Of a DNA stretch of 64,000 nt, positions 14,001 to 26,000 are shown one piece after another. Positions within the stretch are counted from its first letter, which is position 1; every line of letters starts with the position of its first letter. The translations under genes and the position numbers were made by a program. The stretch is from Pampus argenteus (Eukaryota; Chordata; Actinopteri; Scombriformes; Stromateidae), in assembly GCA_036937835.1 (NCBI GenBank), contig CM072881.1, positions 6,107,501 to 6,171,500 of the forward strand, written 5' to 3'. The notes beneath the pieces are model-generated. The model ran no database searches. It was not told the origin of the DNA and worked only from the letters and a program-made list of their open reading frames with translations.

Positions 14001-15925
14001 AAGGGGGCTAATTGCAGGTTTGGATGCCTGTTGTTACATTATGTGCATAACATAACCCTCAAAACACACCTGCTCTGTGAATGACTGTGTGTGTGTGAGA
14101 CCCATACCTAGGTTATGCCTTTTGCTCTTGGCATGTTCATGGATGTGTTTTTTGGCAAAGCAGGCGAAGAAGACGCAGTAGAGGCAGGAGTGGAGTCTGT
14201 TGAGGTGGGCGCCGCACATGTGGCAGATACATGACTTGGCCTGGAGGAGAAGGGTGGGGGTGGTGGGGGTGTCAGGGGGGGTGGAGGAAAGGACACAGAA
14301 AAAAACCATCATCACAGTTGTTTCAACAAACACTGATGTTTCCGAAGTGTCACTCAAAAAAACAAAAGTCTATTATGTCATCAAGCATCTGCTAAACAAA
14401 GCTAAAAAAAACAAAACAAAGTTGCACTTGTCAATACGTCTATGGATAAAATGTTCACAGAACCTTTTAGCCTCTTTTAGCTCTCGGTTTAGGTTGAGTG
14501 TCACCACCCTCATCAACCTTGTTTCCAGCAGCAGCAGCATTGATAAACCCACTGCATGCTGCTCAACACCAACATGACAGAAAGAACATCAGGCATTTTA
14601 CCGCAGTTAAACCAGAGATGTTTTTTTTACTGCATTTTACTGATCATTTTAACCCAAACCAAGTGTCTTTTATGCCTAAACCTAACCATGGCTTATTACC
14701 CTCCGATGGGTCATTCTAGAGTGCAGGCGTGCATTTCATTTGGGGCCAAATCTGACGTGACTACACCATTTTTTTTAGCTTTCACTGCTATTTAAATAAT
14801 TCCTTTATCATATAAATGTGATGTAAAGCAACCTAATGGGGGAATTTTAATGTATGTGTGGCTATATTTTAAGACGCATACACAGAGTGAATGAACAGAG
14901 CATGCAGGCCTGTGTGTGTCATTTAGTCCTTTATAGATGTGGAATGTTCTCCTGTGATTTTTTTGCTGCTCGAGTGGCCATAGTAACCCACGGCGAACAT
15001 TTAACATTCGTGTAATTAATGTGTAAATCACTATACCATCATTAATTATTAATCGTGCTTCCTATACACGCTGTTTGATAGTTGTGTCGGAAATGCCAGC
15101 GGAGGTAGGCGTGAACGTGGATGGAGGGTAGATTGCAACAGTTCAAAAGCATGCAGATGAGAGGCTGGCATGTCAATGAGCCGGCATAAATGAGCAATGC
15201 CTGGAAGAGGAGAGCAGGGGAGATAAGAGAAGACGGTGACACGCAAAAAACAAAACAAAAAGAGAAATATAACCAAATACAAGACGATGGAACAAATTTA
15301 AATGTTAATTAGATGCAACTGCTGAAGGTTGATTTCGATGCCAGATGTAAGGATGTGATCACCACGTGTGTTCTGCTTCACTAAAATTGCACTTCAGTGT
15401 CACCTCTAAAAAAAAGGGGCAAACGTGTCCTGACTGGAACAGTGAATAGAGAGACGGGAAGAATAGGTAATATAGGCGGTGTCACTCTACCGTGTCTTTA
15501 ACTGAACCCTAGTCCACCTCTCCTCGCTGCCATATTATATAAATCCATTAAATATCCATTTAACGCCCTTTGTTGACAGAGGAACTACAGTAGCATTTGA
15601 TGCGACATTTAGTTACAACCTTTAGGAAAAACAGTACGGATTGTGACTTTAGGCTGATGATGCAGATTTCTTGTTTCGACTGCTTTAACAGATAAAACTA
15701 CAACAATATAAAACTTTATTCTCTGTCAATGTGTGTCGATTAATCAACTCTAATCTCAAAGATCAAAAACATTGTGTTGGATGTGTACTAATTATTGAAT
15801 AAAATTAAGAGTAAAACAATCAAAACCTGTTGCTCATTATTTTAGTGTACACTGAGCCAAAATAATGACATGAATAAACAAATTGTTAAAAAATTAAAAA
15901 ATTAAAATTAAAATTCTTATTCCTG

Positions 15926-15959
<34 letters not shown>

Positions 15960-18900
15960 TCCATGCACGCATAAGTGCTTAGACTGCATTCGAATAATAA
16001 AAAGGCATCAATATGCAACAATCTCTCCCCATTCATTCTCCCAACTGTCAGTCTTACAGTACATGTGTGTGTGTATTGTTTCTGCTCCCTGAGAACATTG
16101 TATTCATGTAGGGATTGTGTTTGTCAGTCTATCAAAGACATCCTCACACCAGCAATTGTGGTGCCAAGTCCGGTTTAGCTGAATAGATACAGAGAGCAGA
16201 CACTTGCGTTCAGTGGATGAATTCAAAAACTGGGATGAAACCAATGTAAAACCTGCCCAGATATAGTCTGAGTACGTATATTAAGTAGGTATGGACATGA
16301 TTCTGCTTTAGCACAACTGAGAGCACCCAGAGAACACCCCGAGCTCTGTCCATGTCATATTTCTGCGATCGTTGCGGCGTCGCTGATGGGCCATCTGCCG
16401 GCAGGATGTTATGTGAGAAGAGCTAGGAGCGGGTAATGGGCTGGAAAGATCCTGGTTAGAAGTGTAAGTGAGGACATTATCACACTGTGAGCCAAATGCA
16501 ACAACATCTGCCTCATCCATTGAACAGGGAGGCCCGCGTTCGGAGCAGGTGTCGGGGGGGAAAAAGTGAATGAAAAAGGACTATTGGCTCCAAAAAACAG
16601 AAGCTTTAAAACAGCAACAACAACAACAACATCAAAACTGGCATCTCAGGGCCCTTTCGCAATATTTGCTGCTGCGTCCGCTATGATGAGTTGGACGCAA
16701 CAACCAACGTCCAAATGCGGGGAACTGAATAAAAGCCTGCAAGCTTCCACGCCTGCCAAGTAAGCATCAGATGGACCTTTAGTTCACGGAATTGAACGGA
16801 TATTACCGGGTCACATCCCAACAGTGATGGGCTTCTGTGTTGGGTATTTACAAGCACATCAAATTTTAGACAACAATGCAGTAACTGAATGGCTGTGATT
16901 ATTTATTTTACTTTTTTTTTCTCTTCCTCTGTTTTCCACCACATACAGGAATTAAACGATTCAATGTGATTTTTGTTACTTATGTGAATTAATTACAAAT
17001 ACGGGAACATATGTAATTAGCTGCAGAGCTGTAAGTCATATTTACATTTAGTGCAACACCTGGTAGCGACAGGAGTACACTGAGCTCAGGGGAATTGTTT
17101 TTTTTTTTTACCAACCTTCTGTCTTTTTGCCACCAGCGCCGAGCTTATAACCAACTGGACCTGTTTCACAAGGATTCCATTCTGTGTTGCTGTACTGAGT
17201 GGAAGCAGCAGAGGTGCAGGCTGACAGACTTAACAGAAAAAGAAAAGTACTGCTGAATGTGCTGCTGAGCTCTGGGGGTGAACAGGACTGACGTACTGAT
17301 TTAAACGCTCTTTGGTCTTATTTTGTGGTAGCTTGCTTTCAACCCACTAGTATGATTATTTTGTAAATCAAACAGGCACGGTGGGCATTTTTAGATAATC
17401 CTTTGCCGTGATTTAATGGTGCAGCGTGTGAAAATAAAAGTGGGTTGATTCAAATTCTGCGCACCTGTCATCCAGATGTGACACAAGCCTTCAAAATTCT
17501 CAAGATGATTAAATTTCATTCTGCATCAGAAGGTCAGTGACTGAGTGTTGATGACCATCAGAGGCTGACGCTAAACAGAGGAGACAGAGTGATGGGGGGA
17601 AGAATTTCCTGAAATATCCATGAGATCTATAAAAAAACTAAAAACTCTGAGGTTTGAAAAATGAAGAAAATATTTAACTGCAGAATACATGAAAAAAAAG
17701 GACACGTTCATGGACAGATGCACTATTTTTTTCTTGAAGTGAGAAGGGACGCATGGCACTCATTTCTATTTCTCTGCAAGACTGGAAAATTTGGTTAATT
17801 CCATTATACTGGCTGTTTTCCCAGAGGCTAATTATGCACCAAAGACCAGACTGCTCCCACATATTAACAAACTGAAGCACATGCTCTAGCTAAAAGGTTT
17901 GACTGGGGAAAAAAAAAAATCAATGTATGATATTATAAAAGTGATGGAAAACACCTTCTTCACCAAACTCACAAAACAACAGGTTAAGAATGTATTTCAC
18001 ACTGAACAAAAAAGTGCATGTGATTCAAAATGAAGGGTTTCCTGTAAATGGAGTGATCCCATCTGAATGGACAACTGAGCCAAGATCGATAAAAATGTAG
18101 GGCCGCAGAGAGGGAATACGCAGCAGGGGTGGGAGCCCTCCGGCCAGCCTCCCTCGTCTTCTCTTCGGTCGTAGGGTGGGGGGGCAGAGATCTAGGAAAC
18201 TACGGAAGGAAGAGAACCTGCAAATATTTACATGGTTTAGTTCAGTATACATGCCTCCTAGACTACCAGCTTCCACTGATCCCATGCAGATGACAGGGAG
18301 GGAGGGAGGGAGGGAGGAAGGGGGAGACACAGGGTTGTCCCAGAGCACCACTCAGGGGGTGCAGGATGCATGTAGATATACAGCCACATACACTGCAGAT
18401 GCAAACACAACATATGGATGTACACAATAAACAAGAAAAGGACACATAAACAGACGAGCTGTATCACATGTGACAGAGAGGCTGAATCCTATTGCTGTAA
18501 TACAGTGCAAAGATAGCAATGCGTTTCTTTCATTATCAGCAGGATAACAGGTACAGAAAACGTTATGAGTAAAGACTCATGACTGCTTAGCTTTTATAAT
18601 TATTATTATTATTATCCATGGATAAAATAGCAGCGTTTCTAATGCTGGCCTGCGGTGTGCTGGTGGAAGGAAGACGAGCCTCTGTTGGCGCAGTACCAAT
18701 GCAAACAGATGCACATCAGCTTCCTTCATCTGTGATGCGCTGCCTTCGCTTTGAAGCAGACTAACGTTGTTTGGGGGGGTTAACTGGGTGGTGATACGCT
18801 GGGAGTTTGCTTCAGTTTTAGGCTGTTGTAGCTGGTTTTTATCAGGTTGGTACAGTTTAAGCTCAAGCCCTCACTATCCTCCCAGAGTAGTGGGTAGTAT

Positions 18901-18983
18901 TTAGACTGAGGGTAAACAGTAGCCTGGTATTAAGTGTGTGTGTCGGATGTTGTGCTGTTTTGGAAGGGCGGGGAACTGTCTGT

Positions 18984-19019
<36 letters not shown>

Positions 19020-19165
19020 CTCAGTTTCCCTCTGTCACTTGTTACCTTGCGTTTCCTGGTCTCAGCGGAGCCGCTCCATACGAAACACTGATAAATAACC
19101 CTCAGGTTCTGCTTCCAGTTGTCCACTTTGAAGCTGTTGACATGGGGGCAGCCTGCGGGACTCAT
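3254..19165 (-). CDS. usp22: Ubiquitin carboxyl-terminal hydrolase 22, 13 coding exons
   Basis: Thiol protease that removes ubiquitin from histones H2A/H2B as part of the SAGA coactivator (family knowledge); nuclear. Coding exons in transcript order, all minus strand: 19165-19046, 14240-14108, 10706-10593, 10389-10288, 8815-8649, 8567-8420, 8202-8100, 5744-5586, 4928-4802, 4650-4559, 4349-4287, 3671-3522, 3296-3254. They sum to 1521 nt, 506 codons plus TAG, with GT/AG at every junction. A cysteine/histidine-rich ZnF-UBP domain lies in about residues 8-120 (CICHMCGAH, KKHIHEH). The C19 peptidase domain follows: Cys box NLGNTCFMN with nucleophile Cys168, QQDAHEF, and His box with ESGHYTTF (His460) and KCDDA (Asp476/477). 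The start is ATG at 19165 with A at -3; it gives MSPAGCPH, a shorter N-terminus than the 525-residue human protein. All catalytic residues are present. Introns contain microsatellites and old repeats; the first is 4.8 kb. Confidence 0.97.
5265..5425 (+). pseudogene. Degraded LINE reverse-transcriptase fragment
   Basis: In a usp22 intron, antisense to the gene, a frame from 5286 reads GVSQGSILGPLL, the conserved RT motif usually GVPQGSVLGPLLF. Farther on, in another frame, 5359-5391 reads HCYVDDMQLHI, matching the catalytic HCYADDTQLYI motif of L2-like LINEs. The frame change and the short remaining length show a dead fossil. Confidence 0.75.
6178..6405 (+). repeat. Degraded interspersed fish repeat
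   Basis: In a usp22 intron. It contains GCGCTTATCTTGTGCAGAGT, TTCACCCTGGGCAAG, CCAGTCTGTCACAAGGCTGA and CTCACATTCACACCTACAGA followed by CCAATTCACCTAACCAGCATG, a block I recognise as a very common teleost repeat. The copy is diverged and its 3' part is broken. Class is left open. Confidence 0.65.
8045..8095. repeat. (CA)n microsatellite abutting a usp22 splice donor
   Basis: Read in the sense of usp22 it is a (GT)n tract that begins at intron position +5 after the coding exon 8202-8100. Confidence 0.95.
8220..8244. repeat. (CA)n microsatellite upstream of the same usp22 exon
   Basis: In the sense of usp22 this is a (GT)n tract 18 nt before the exon start at 8202, close to the 3' splice site. 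Confidence 0.95.
12310..12840 (+). repeat. Long copy of a teleost repeat (copy A)
   Basis: In usp22 intron 2. It includes TGCTAGCATTTGCTGATTAG, a block CTAAACACAAAGTGCAGCTC, GCATGAATGCCTGTACC, a stretch with CATGACAATCCATCCAATAC, and ATTCATCCTCTGGAGACTAT followed by GAATGTCTGTACAGAATTT. I recognise this block order as an abundant fish repeat. Shorter relatives lie at 60310-60430 and 61940-62220. Confidence 0.65.
15927..15957. repeat. (CA)n microsatellite in usp22 intron 1
   Basis: Pure CA tract within the first intron of usp22. Confidence 0.95.
18985..19018. repeat. (CA)n microsatellite after usp22 exon 1
   Basis: Lies 28 nt into usp22 intron 1; (GT)n in the sense of the gene. Confidence 0.95.
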
Positions 19166-19720
19166 GGTAGTCACAGCATCCGGCTTTGCTGTCTTCTTGG
19201 GCGATGAAACCTGGTCAAATCCCTCAACGCAGACCCAGTCCAAACGGGCTGGCTCGGCTCGGCTCGGCTAGCTTGCCAGGTTCGTTATCCACCAATTGCT
19301 GCGTTCTGGCTAACTGGACATGTCCTGGTTGCAGTAACGTTAACGGAGACACGCGCAGTAACAAACATTAAGACAATTAGTTCAGTTTCCTTGTTTTAGA
19401 AATTAAATATTACTGGTGCATTTGAGTCCAGGAAAGCGCTTGGTATGTAGTTCTACATTCACTCAATTACATGGTAGCAAGCTGGCTAAAGTTGGTTAGC
19501 ATTGGAATTTCAACAGTGGCTTACACACGGTGACTGTCGTTAGGACCCACCTCATTCATAACGGTGGGCCAATCAGGAGCGAGTGCTGCACAAGATTGGC
19601 GTGTGCCAACTTTCTTTTAGCGGTTACGTCCCGCCTGTATGAAGTGGTTGCTGCGTTATGATTGGTGCAATTTTCCAACGACTCACATCCGCCCGTATGA
19701 AGACGTTCATTGGCTACAGC
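19166..19720 (-). promoter_or_regulatory. usp22: usp22 5' UTR and CCAAT-rich promoter region
   Basis: Upstream of the usp22 ATG there is a GGCTC repeat (19251-19269) and, about 400-550 bp from the ATG, four CCAAT boxes: CCAAT at 19569-19573 and, in reverse, ATTGG at 19595-19599, 19661-19665 and 19709-19713. Clustered CCAAT boxes are typical of NF-Y-bound promoters (established). Part of the region is an imperfect duplication: CGCCTGTATGAAG at 19632-19644 and CGCCCGTATGAAG at 19690-19702, each preceded by an ATTGG box. The transcription start was not identifiable by eye; no clear TATA box was seen. Confidence 0.55.
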
Positions 19721-20361
19721 GTAAAAAATCACCTTCATCAATCAAGAATGTACAAAGTGACAATCAAGCGTGGAAGTACATCCCATCCTGAGAGTACACG
19801 AACCGACTGGGTGAGAATCTGTTCACAAAGGCATGAAACCCAGAACTATATTCTTAAACAATTTATTATAACAGATCCACAATCGCAAAGCTCAAGCTCC
19901 CAAATGACATGACAGTTTGGTTTCATCTGTTGACTTCAACCTTCATGAATAACAAGCTGTCAAAACAATTTTCTGTACAGTGCTCTAGCGACCTCTAGTG
20001 GATTCGACCTAAAAAAAAAAAAAAAAAAAAAGAAACTAAACATAAAACAAAAAAAACGGAAAAAAAACAGTGCACCAGATTGTGAACGATTCCTCCACTG
20101 TGCCAAGTTTGGTGTCAGGGGCATGTCCGTGTGTACAGATTTGCTATTGATGATATCTAAATTCTAAACCAAAAAAGGAGTGAGAGGGGAAACTATCATT
20201 GCAGTTTTTTTTACAAATGTAGAATATATTCAGATTTTATTCCTCATCAACCATAGATGTACTACCTCATTTAATACCCTCTAGTTACGGCCATCATGCA
20301 GCAGAACCAAAACAAACAGTGAGATTATTCACACATATGTTTGGAACAAATAAGTCCAGTT

Positions 20362-20367
20362 TTTATT
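20362..20367 (-). terminator. cops3: Candidate cops3 poly(A) signal
   Basis: AATAAA on the minus strand about 300 bp beyond the cops3 stop codon. This would end the transcript near 20340, leaving roughly 600 bp before the usp22 promoter elements. Further minus-strand AATAAA copies occur near 20236 and 19862, so alternative ends are possible. Confidence 0.45.
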
Positions 20368-20668
20368 ATTGTGTTTTCTGTTAATGTAGCAGTGGCGCTC
20401 CAACCTGAACATTGATAAATAAAACACTGACAAAATCGTAATCTTTTTTTTTTGTTTTTTTTTTCCTTTTCTGTAAGGATTGTTTGTTATCCTTAAGACA
20501 CTGTGAAGAAAGAATAACCAAATTCATCATCATTCCACACAATTAGATTTTCCTTGACCAATGTCCTTACGCAATAGAATGTTTGTTTTCCTCTTTTAAA
20601 AAAATCCAACTCATCCTGGGAAGAACGTGTTGGGGTGGCTGCAGCGTTCTCTCCCTGTCCAAGGCCCC

Positions 20669-22422
20669 TCAGGAATAACTTGACGTTTTGCTACCGACAT
20701 CATCCTCCTGCGATCCCATACTCTGTAAAACGAATGTGTTAGAAAAGTGTCGCTCGTTAGCTGTTAAAACAACTAGTTACAAACGTGTTCTGGAAACAAT
20801 GGTCGACTGTTTTGTCATCTCTTGGAACTAAATGCTGAAAATGTATTGATATCAATACATTCAATAATCCTGCTTCTTGGAACAAGCCCCTTAAAGACAA
20901 GATAACGTCTAATTCCAGTTTTTGATTATATATGAATTAAAGTCTACCGTCATTATATTCAATAGACGCATCTTTACATTATAACTTATGATATAGATCT
21001 TTCACTGAGGCACAAGACATACCATGACAAACAAATAACGGTAATATTCCACAGAGCAAAACCCACCCCAAAAAAAGTCTCACCTTCTGCACAAATTGTG
21101 GGTTTACTGTGATTTCTTGATCCATAGACTTTAGCTTCTCATCCAGCTCTATACATTTCAACATCTGAAAGAAAAAAAAAAAAAAAGGTGACATAATTCA
21201 TAAATCCGTTAGAAGTAATTAATACCCAAAAATACTTTAGGGACTAAAGAAAAGTTTGTGCAAAGTGAGAAAAACGCTGAAAACTCAAGTGAGCATCTTC
21301 ACCTCTTGGTCAATTTTGTGAAGCATTGCTGGGTTGTTGTATTTTTCGGGGTTATCGTGGAAGCAAACCATACCGTCCTTTTGGTTAATGCTAGCGTAGA
21401 TCTCACCATCTTCAATCTGCACAGAAGCACGTGGAAGCATGAGGAAAATCATAACATAAAATTTATAATGCTGATCAATAGTTAACTGCTCTTTGTTAGA
21501 GATATCTTGTTAAACTACTGAAGCTGGATATAAAGAGTTTCTTCAAACACCAGTGATGGAAGAAAAAGAAAAACACACCTTCATTATCACAATATCTCTT
21601 TACTTTTCAGGGCTGATAGAATATTTTCTATGCGTATTAATGAAAGACGTGTACGGTTCTGTAAAGCTTTAGTCCTGGATCAACTCACCATGTGTAAGAC
21701 GTATTTCTCTGCTTCCTGGGGGCCTGACAGCTGAACTCGACTCGCCATGTCTTGCAAAGACAGCGTCAGGAAGGTCTGGGGTCACATGAGACGTAAAAGA
21801 AAAGAATAAAAGAAAGATATTAGACACAAGTGGCGGTTAATGTTTGGCATTTTCATCTTTTGTTATTGGATGGCATGCGTTTTAAATATTTGGTTATGAG
21901 GACACTTCAAGGTTAGAGCCTTTGATGGAGGGGGATCATCATCGTAACAAATTAGGTTACAGTCCCTGTCTGTAACTTGAGCCAAGCATGACGGATGTGA
22001 CAACAGAGATTACTTTTGGACAATCTTAAGAAATCATCAATATATCTACAACAAATATTGATATGGGCTGTATTTCAGGGACGGCTCGGGTGCTTTTAGA
22101 AGATATTTACACGAACTGAAAACACAAATCAAAGCTATATCATGATAAGAAATACTAACGCATGATACATTGATTAATGAGCTGAAGATAGTAAGCTGTT
22201 GTTTTATTTCCGTTTTGCATGAATAACAGCTGATTTTCAGATGCCAAATTCAGTAGTCACACACCCATAACATATTGTGAGGATGTTTCCTGTCTTGAAG
22301 GAGGACTGAGACACATTTCAGTCATTCAGTAAACCTCATATAAAAAGCAAGAAGTGCAAGATTTTCTACTCATACTTTCTTGTGAAGTCTTCTCCTCCGT
22401 GTTAGAAAATACATGAATGAAT

Positions 22423-22457
<35 letters not shown>

Positions 22458-22959
22458 GACACACCCACCTTTGTTAGCCGCTGAATGTTCTTCTTGTAGA
22501 GGGAGGAGAGACACTGTTTGACCAGGCCCGTGTTGTTGTCTCGTGTGAAGGTCTCGCTGTGTTTGTTGACCACGTTGCGCAGTTCGGCCGGGTTGTTGGT
22601 GGTGTAAATCTGAGCTAACTCGTGGTATGCGTTGCTCAGGGGCTGGTGATCGCCGCGAGAGGAGAAGAAGAGGAAGACAATCGTTTATGTTAATAAATAA
22701 CCAGTCACTGAAGACCGCTCATTTCTTTCTGAGCCAAATGGAAATTGGCTCATGTGTGGACTCTCATTAAGCTGTACAGCCAAGATGGCTGGCCACAGTG
22801 GAGCTGTGCTTGGTCATCATCATCCGTCAACAGCCGGTCGAATATCTGCTTCTCTTTTGATTTCAATAGTTCTGCTTAGTAAGTGCAAAGTGGACGAGCT
22901 GTTAACAGCCAGTCTAAGCTGCTTAACACTAGTTGACTAAGCACTTTGGACTCTGCATA

Positions 22960-23016
<57 letters not shown>

Positions 23017-26000
23017 GATTATAATAATAATAGTAATAACACTTTGGGTGCTTGGGGGTTTGCAGAATGTAATTCATTTTCATTGTTATATTACTGTGCA
23101 GCTGTATTCTCCGCAGTTGTCACATTATCACATTCATTCTTGCAGCTTTTAAGCGTGTAAACATAATACAATAAAAAAGTATTTCTAGAAATGATTGCTC
23201 AGCTCTAGTTTCAGTTTCAGCTCTACCACAAGTAGAGACAGAGTGAGGTTTGTTCTGTTTAAATAAGCAACGTATTTCGCACTGTACTACTATTACTCTT
23301 AAATAACACCTGTAACGAAACACTAGTAGTCCATCCTTACCTTGATGAATCTGCCTACTATTTGTGAGGTGTATTTGGGCAGCTGCTGCACTTTGCCGTG
23401 GAGAATGAGTGAGACCAGGATGTATTTCTTATAGGCTTCCAACATGATGTGGCTCACTGCCATGGCTGGAGTGGTTATTGCCTGACAATGAGACAATGAG
23501 ACACACGGATCATCCACAAAGACGCTACAAAGTGACACTTTCATGTTCATTCAGGGCATACAGCACAAAAAAAAACAGCAAAAAGGGTCCAAAAGTCTAA
23601 AAGGAACGTACCTGTTCATAAAAATACAGTGCTCTTTCGAAGTTTTTGAGGCCCGTGTAGATCATGCCACCGTAGTAGTAGTAACATAAAAAGTGCTTTG
23701 CGTCGTAGGCTCCGTTTTCCTTACAGATGTCCATCATGTCCAGCTCCAAGAAGGGCAGGGCGGGCTTGAAACACTTTGCTAACAAGCACAGCTGCAGGGG
23801 GACAGACGGGGGAATGAGCATGACCGGTAATCCTTCCAGTCGACCAACTGCGCTGGGATCAAGTCCCTGAATAACGGAACACTTGTGAAATCATATGACC
23901 TCTTTCAGATTACAGTCACGGTGACTCACCTGACACAGGTCTGCATGAACTGAGGTAAGTTGGTTTGTGTTCATCTGCATTTTGTCTATTGCCTGTTTTA
24001 GGACAACGACACCCCTCAATGGCTGTTGAGTGAAGAAGGGAAAAAAAGTGAAAAACAATAAATTAGTTATTCAGCTGCAGCTTGCTACTGTATTATCTAA
24101 ATTCAGTGAGAACAGTCTTGGCCTCTGCTGCACTTTAAAATGCTTTAAAATATTTAGATGACGGAGGAAAAGGAAAACATGCTACTCTCGGGGGATGAAA
24201 CTCGCTGCTGTTATGTGATGGGATGACTCAGTTGAGCCTGATGGACAGTAATGAAAAATAAGATTAAAAGTGACAAATTTTACTGTGGCTGCAGCTGATG
24301 ATTACTTTCCTTATCGATTCATCTGCAGATTATGTTCCCAATTATTCATTTTGTTTGTAAAATGTTCGAAAACAGTGATCATGTGCGTTATAATAAATAA
24401 TAAAGACTAAGGTGATGTCTTGTTTGCGTTTGTTCTGTCTGATCAACAGCCCAAAATCCAAAGATATTCACTTTACTTTCACGACACATAAAAGTTTCAA
24501 ATCCTCAAATCCTCTCGTTTGAGAAGCCGCAGCCAACACAAACACACTCATTCATTCTGTTCAGAAGGTATCCATGTGTATTTCTGTGTATATCAACCAG
24601 GGCGCATATCAGAAGATAGTGTAAGTGAAAAGGGATTTAACAGTATAGTAGAGAATAACTATTGATGGGATAAAAGGCCCCAGAGCTTTATAAGCTTGTA
24701 GCCTGTCTACATCCTAACAAAACACAGTCAACAATCCCCTACACTGCACTGCACTGCACAGCGCAGTGCAGTGTAGGGGAAAGACACCCAAACCCAAATA
24801 CAGACAAACAGGTGAAACTACTATCACTATAAAACAATACAAAAGACAATAAACTAATCATCTTAATTTGCATTCAGTATTCTCAGCTGAATACTGCAAA
24901 ATCTGCTTTGAGTCATGAATGAAAACAACAGCATCTTAAAAAAGTATTATCTAAAAAGAAGTAGCCAATAAAAAAGTTGTAGAAGAACTTCACATGATTT
25001 TCAACAGGGAAAATAGTTGCAGTCATTCTGTTATGTTTCCACATAACTTTCTTATACGTTTCTTTTACTTAATAAATGCCTGAGTCCAAACATCTACTGA
25101 TTTATTTTGAGTTTCAAAAGATATTTGACATTTCACTCCCACCTAAATCTGAATTACAGTCAACCGTCTTACCTGTTTCCGCTCTACAAGGGCGTTTGTC
25201 AACTGGTGGCAGAGACCAGCAACTGTGACAGGAAACACAAAAAGTGTGTTGAAAATGGTCCGATGATTGTTAGTTGGTGGTTAATCAGTGTCTGGTAATG
25301 GTATACGGTTTACAGGACACATCTACACATCAGTGCTACGTTTCAAAGATTCAACTACTATATAAACATTGTTGCCATTTTTCCTTCAGAGACTCAAAGG
25401 TGCTATGATTTAACAAAACAAAAACAGTAAAATAAATGCAGAAATGTCAAGTATTTCACATCAGCACATGCACGTTTTAGCAGAGTGCAGAGGGCATGGT
25501 GCTCTCAGCACAACAGACGGCCTGATGGACTGTTCCTGCTGACCGTGAAACAATCAACAGATGCTTCCTAAATACCTGTGAGCGAAAAGGTTTGGTAAGT
25601 CAGGACTTACAAGTGTCTGTTGCATATCTAATGTGCTCCCCATTGCAGGTACTGATAAAGAGCTGAACTTGGGAAAAGAGCGTCTCAAAGTCAGGGATGT
25701 TTGGCATGGAGAACTTCACAAATCTGGAATAAAAGAGGGAGGTTAGCAAACGTTGCTGCAGGTTTACACACTCCACGGGTACTGAAAACATTTTGGGATG
25801 TGGAATGTAAATGAAAACACACAGTTGGAAGGTTTATTTTCAGATCATTTCAATATGAATGGCATGCACATGATTTTCAGTGGGAATAAGAAAAAAAATG
25901 ACAATTTATCAGCATGGAGCAGAGTTTGGGATGCAGAAGTGAACTAATAACTTTTGGTGTGGTCACTTTTATAATTAATCGCCTGTATACTGTGTGCCAA

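Noticed and set aside
19166..19243. Upstream extension of usp22 exon 1 to 19243
   Set aside because: The frame is open but its first codon there is TTG (plus strand CAA), not ATG. The ATG at 19165 has good context and matches the expected fish N-terminus MSPAGC.
22957..23036. Asparagine-run frame
   Set aside because: It is the AAT microsatellite translated.
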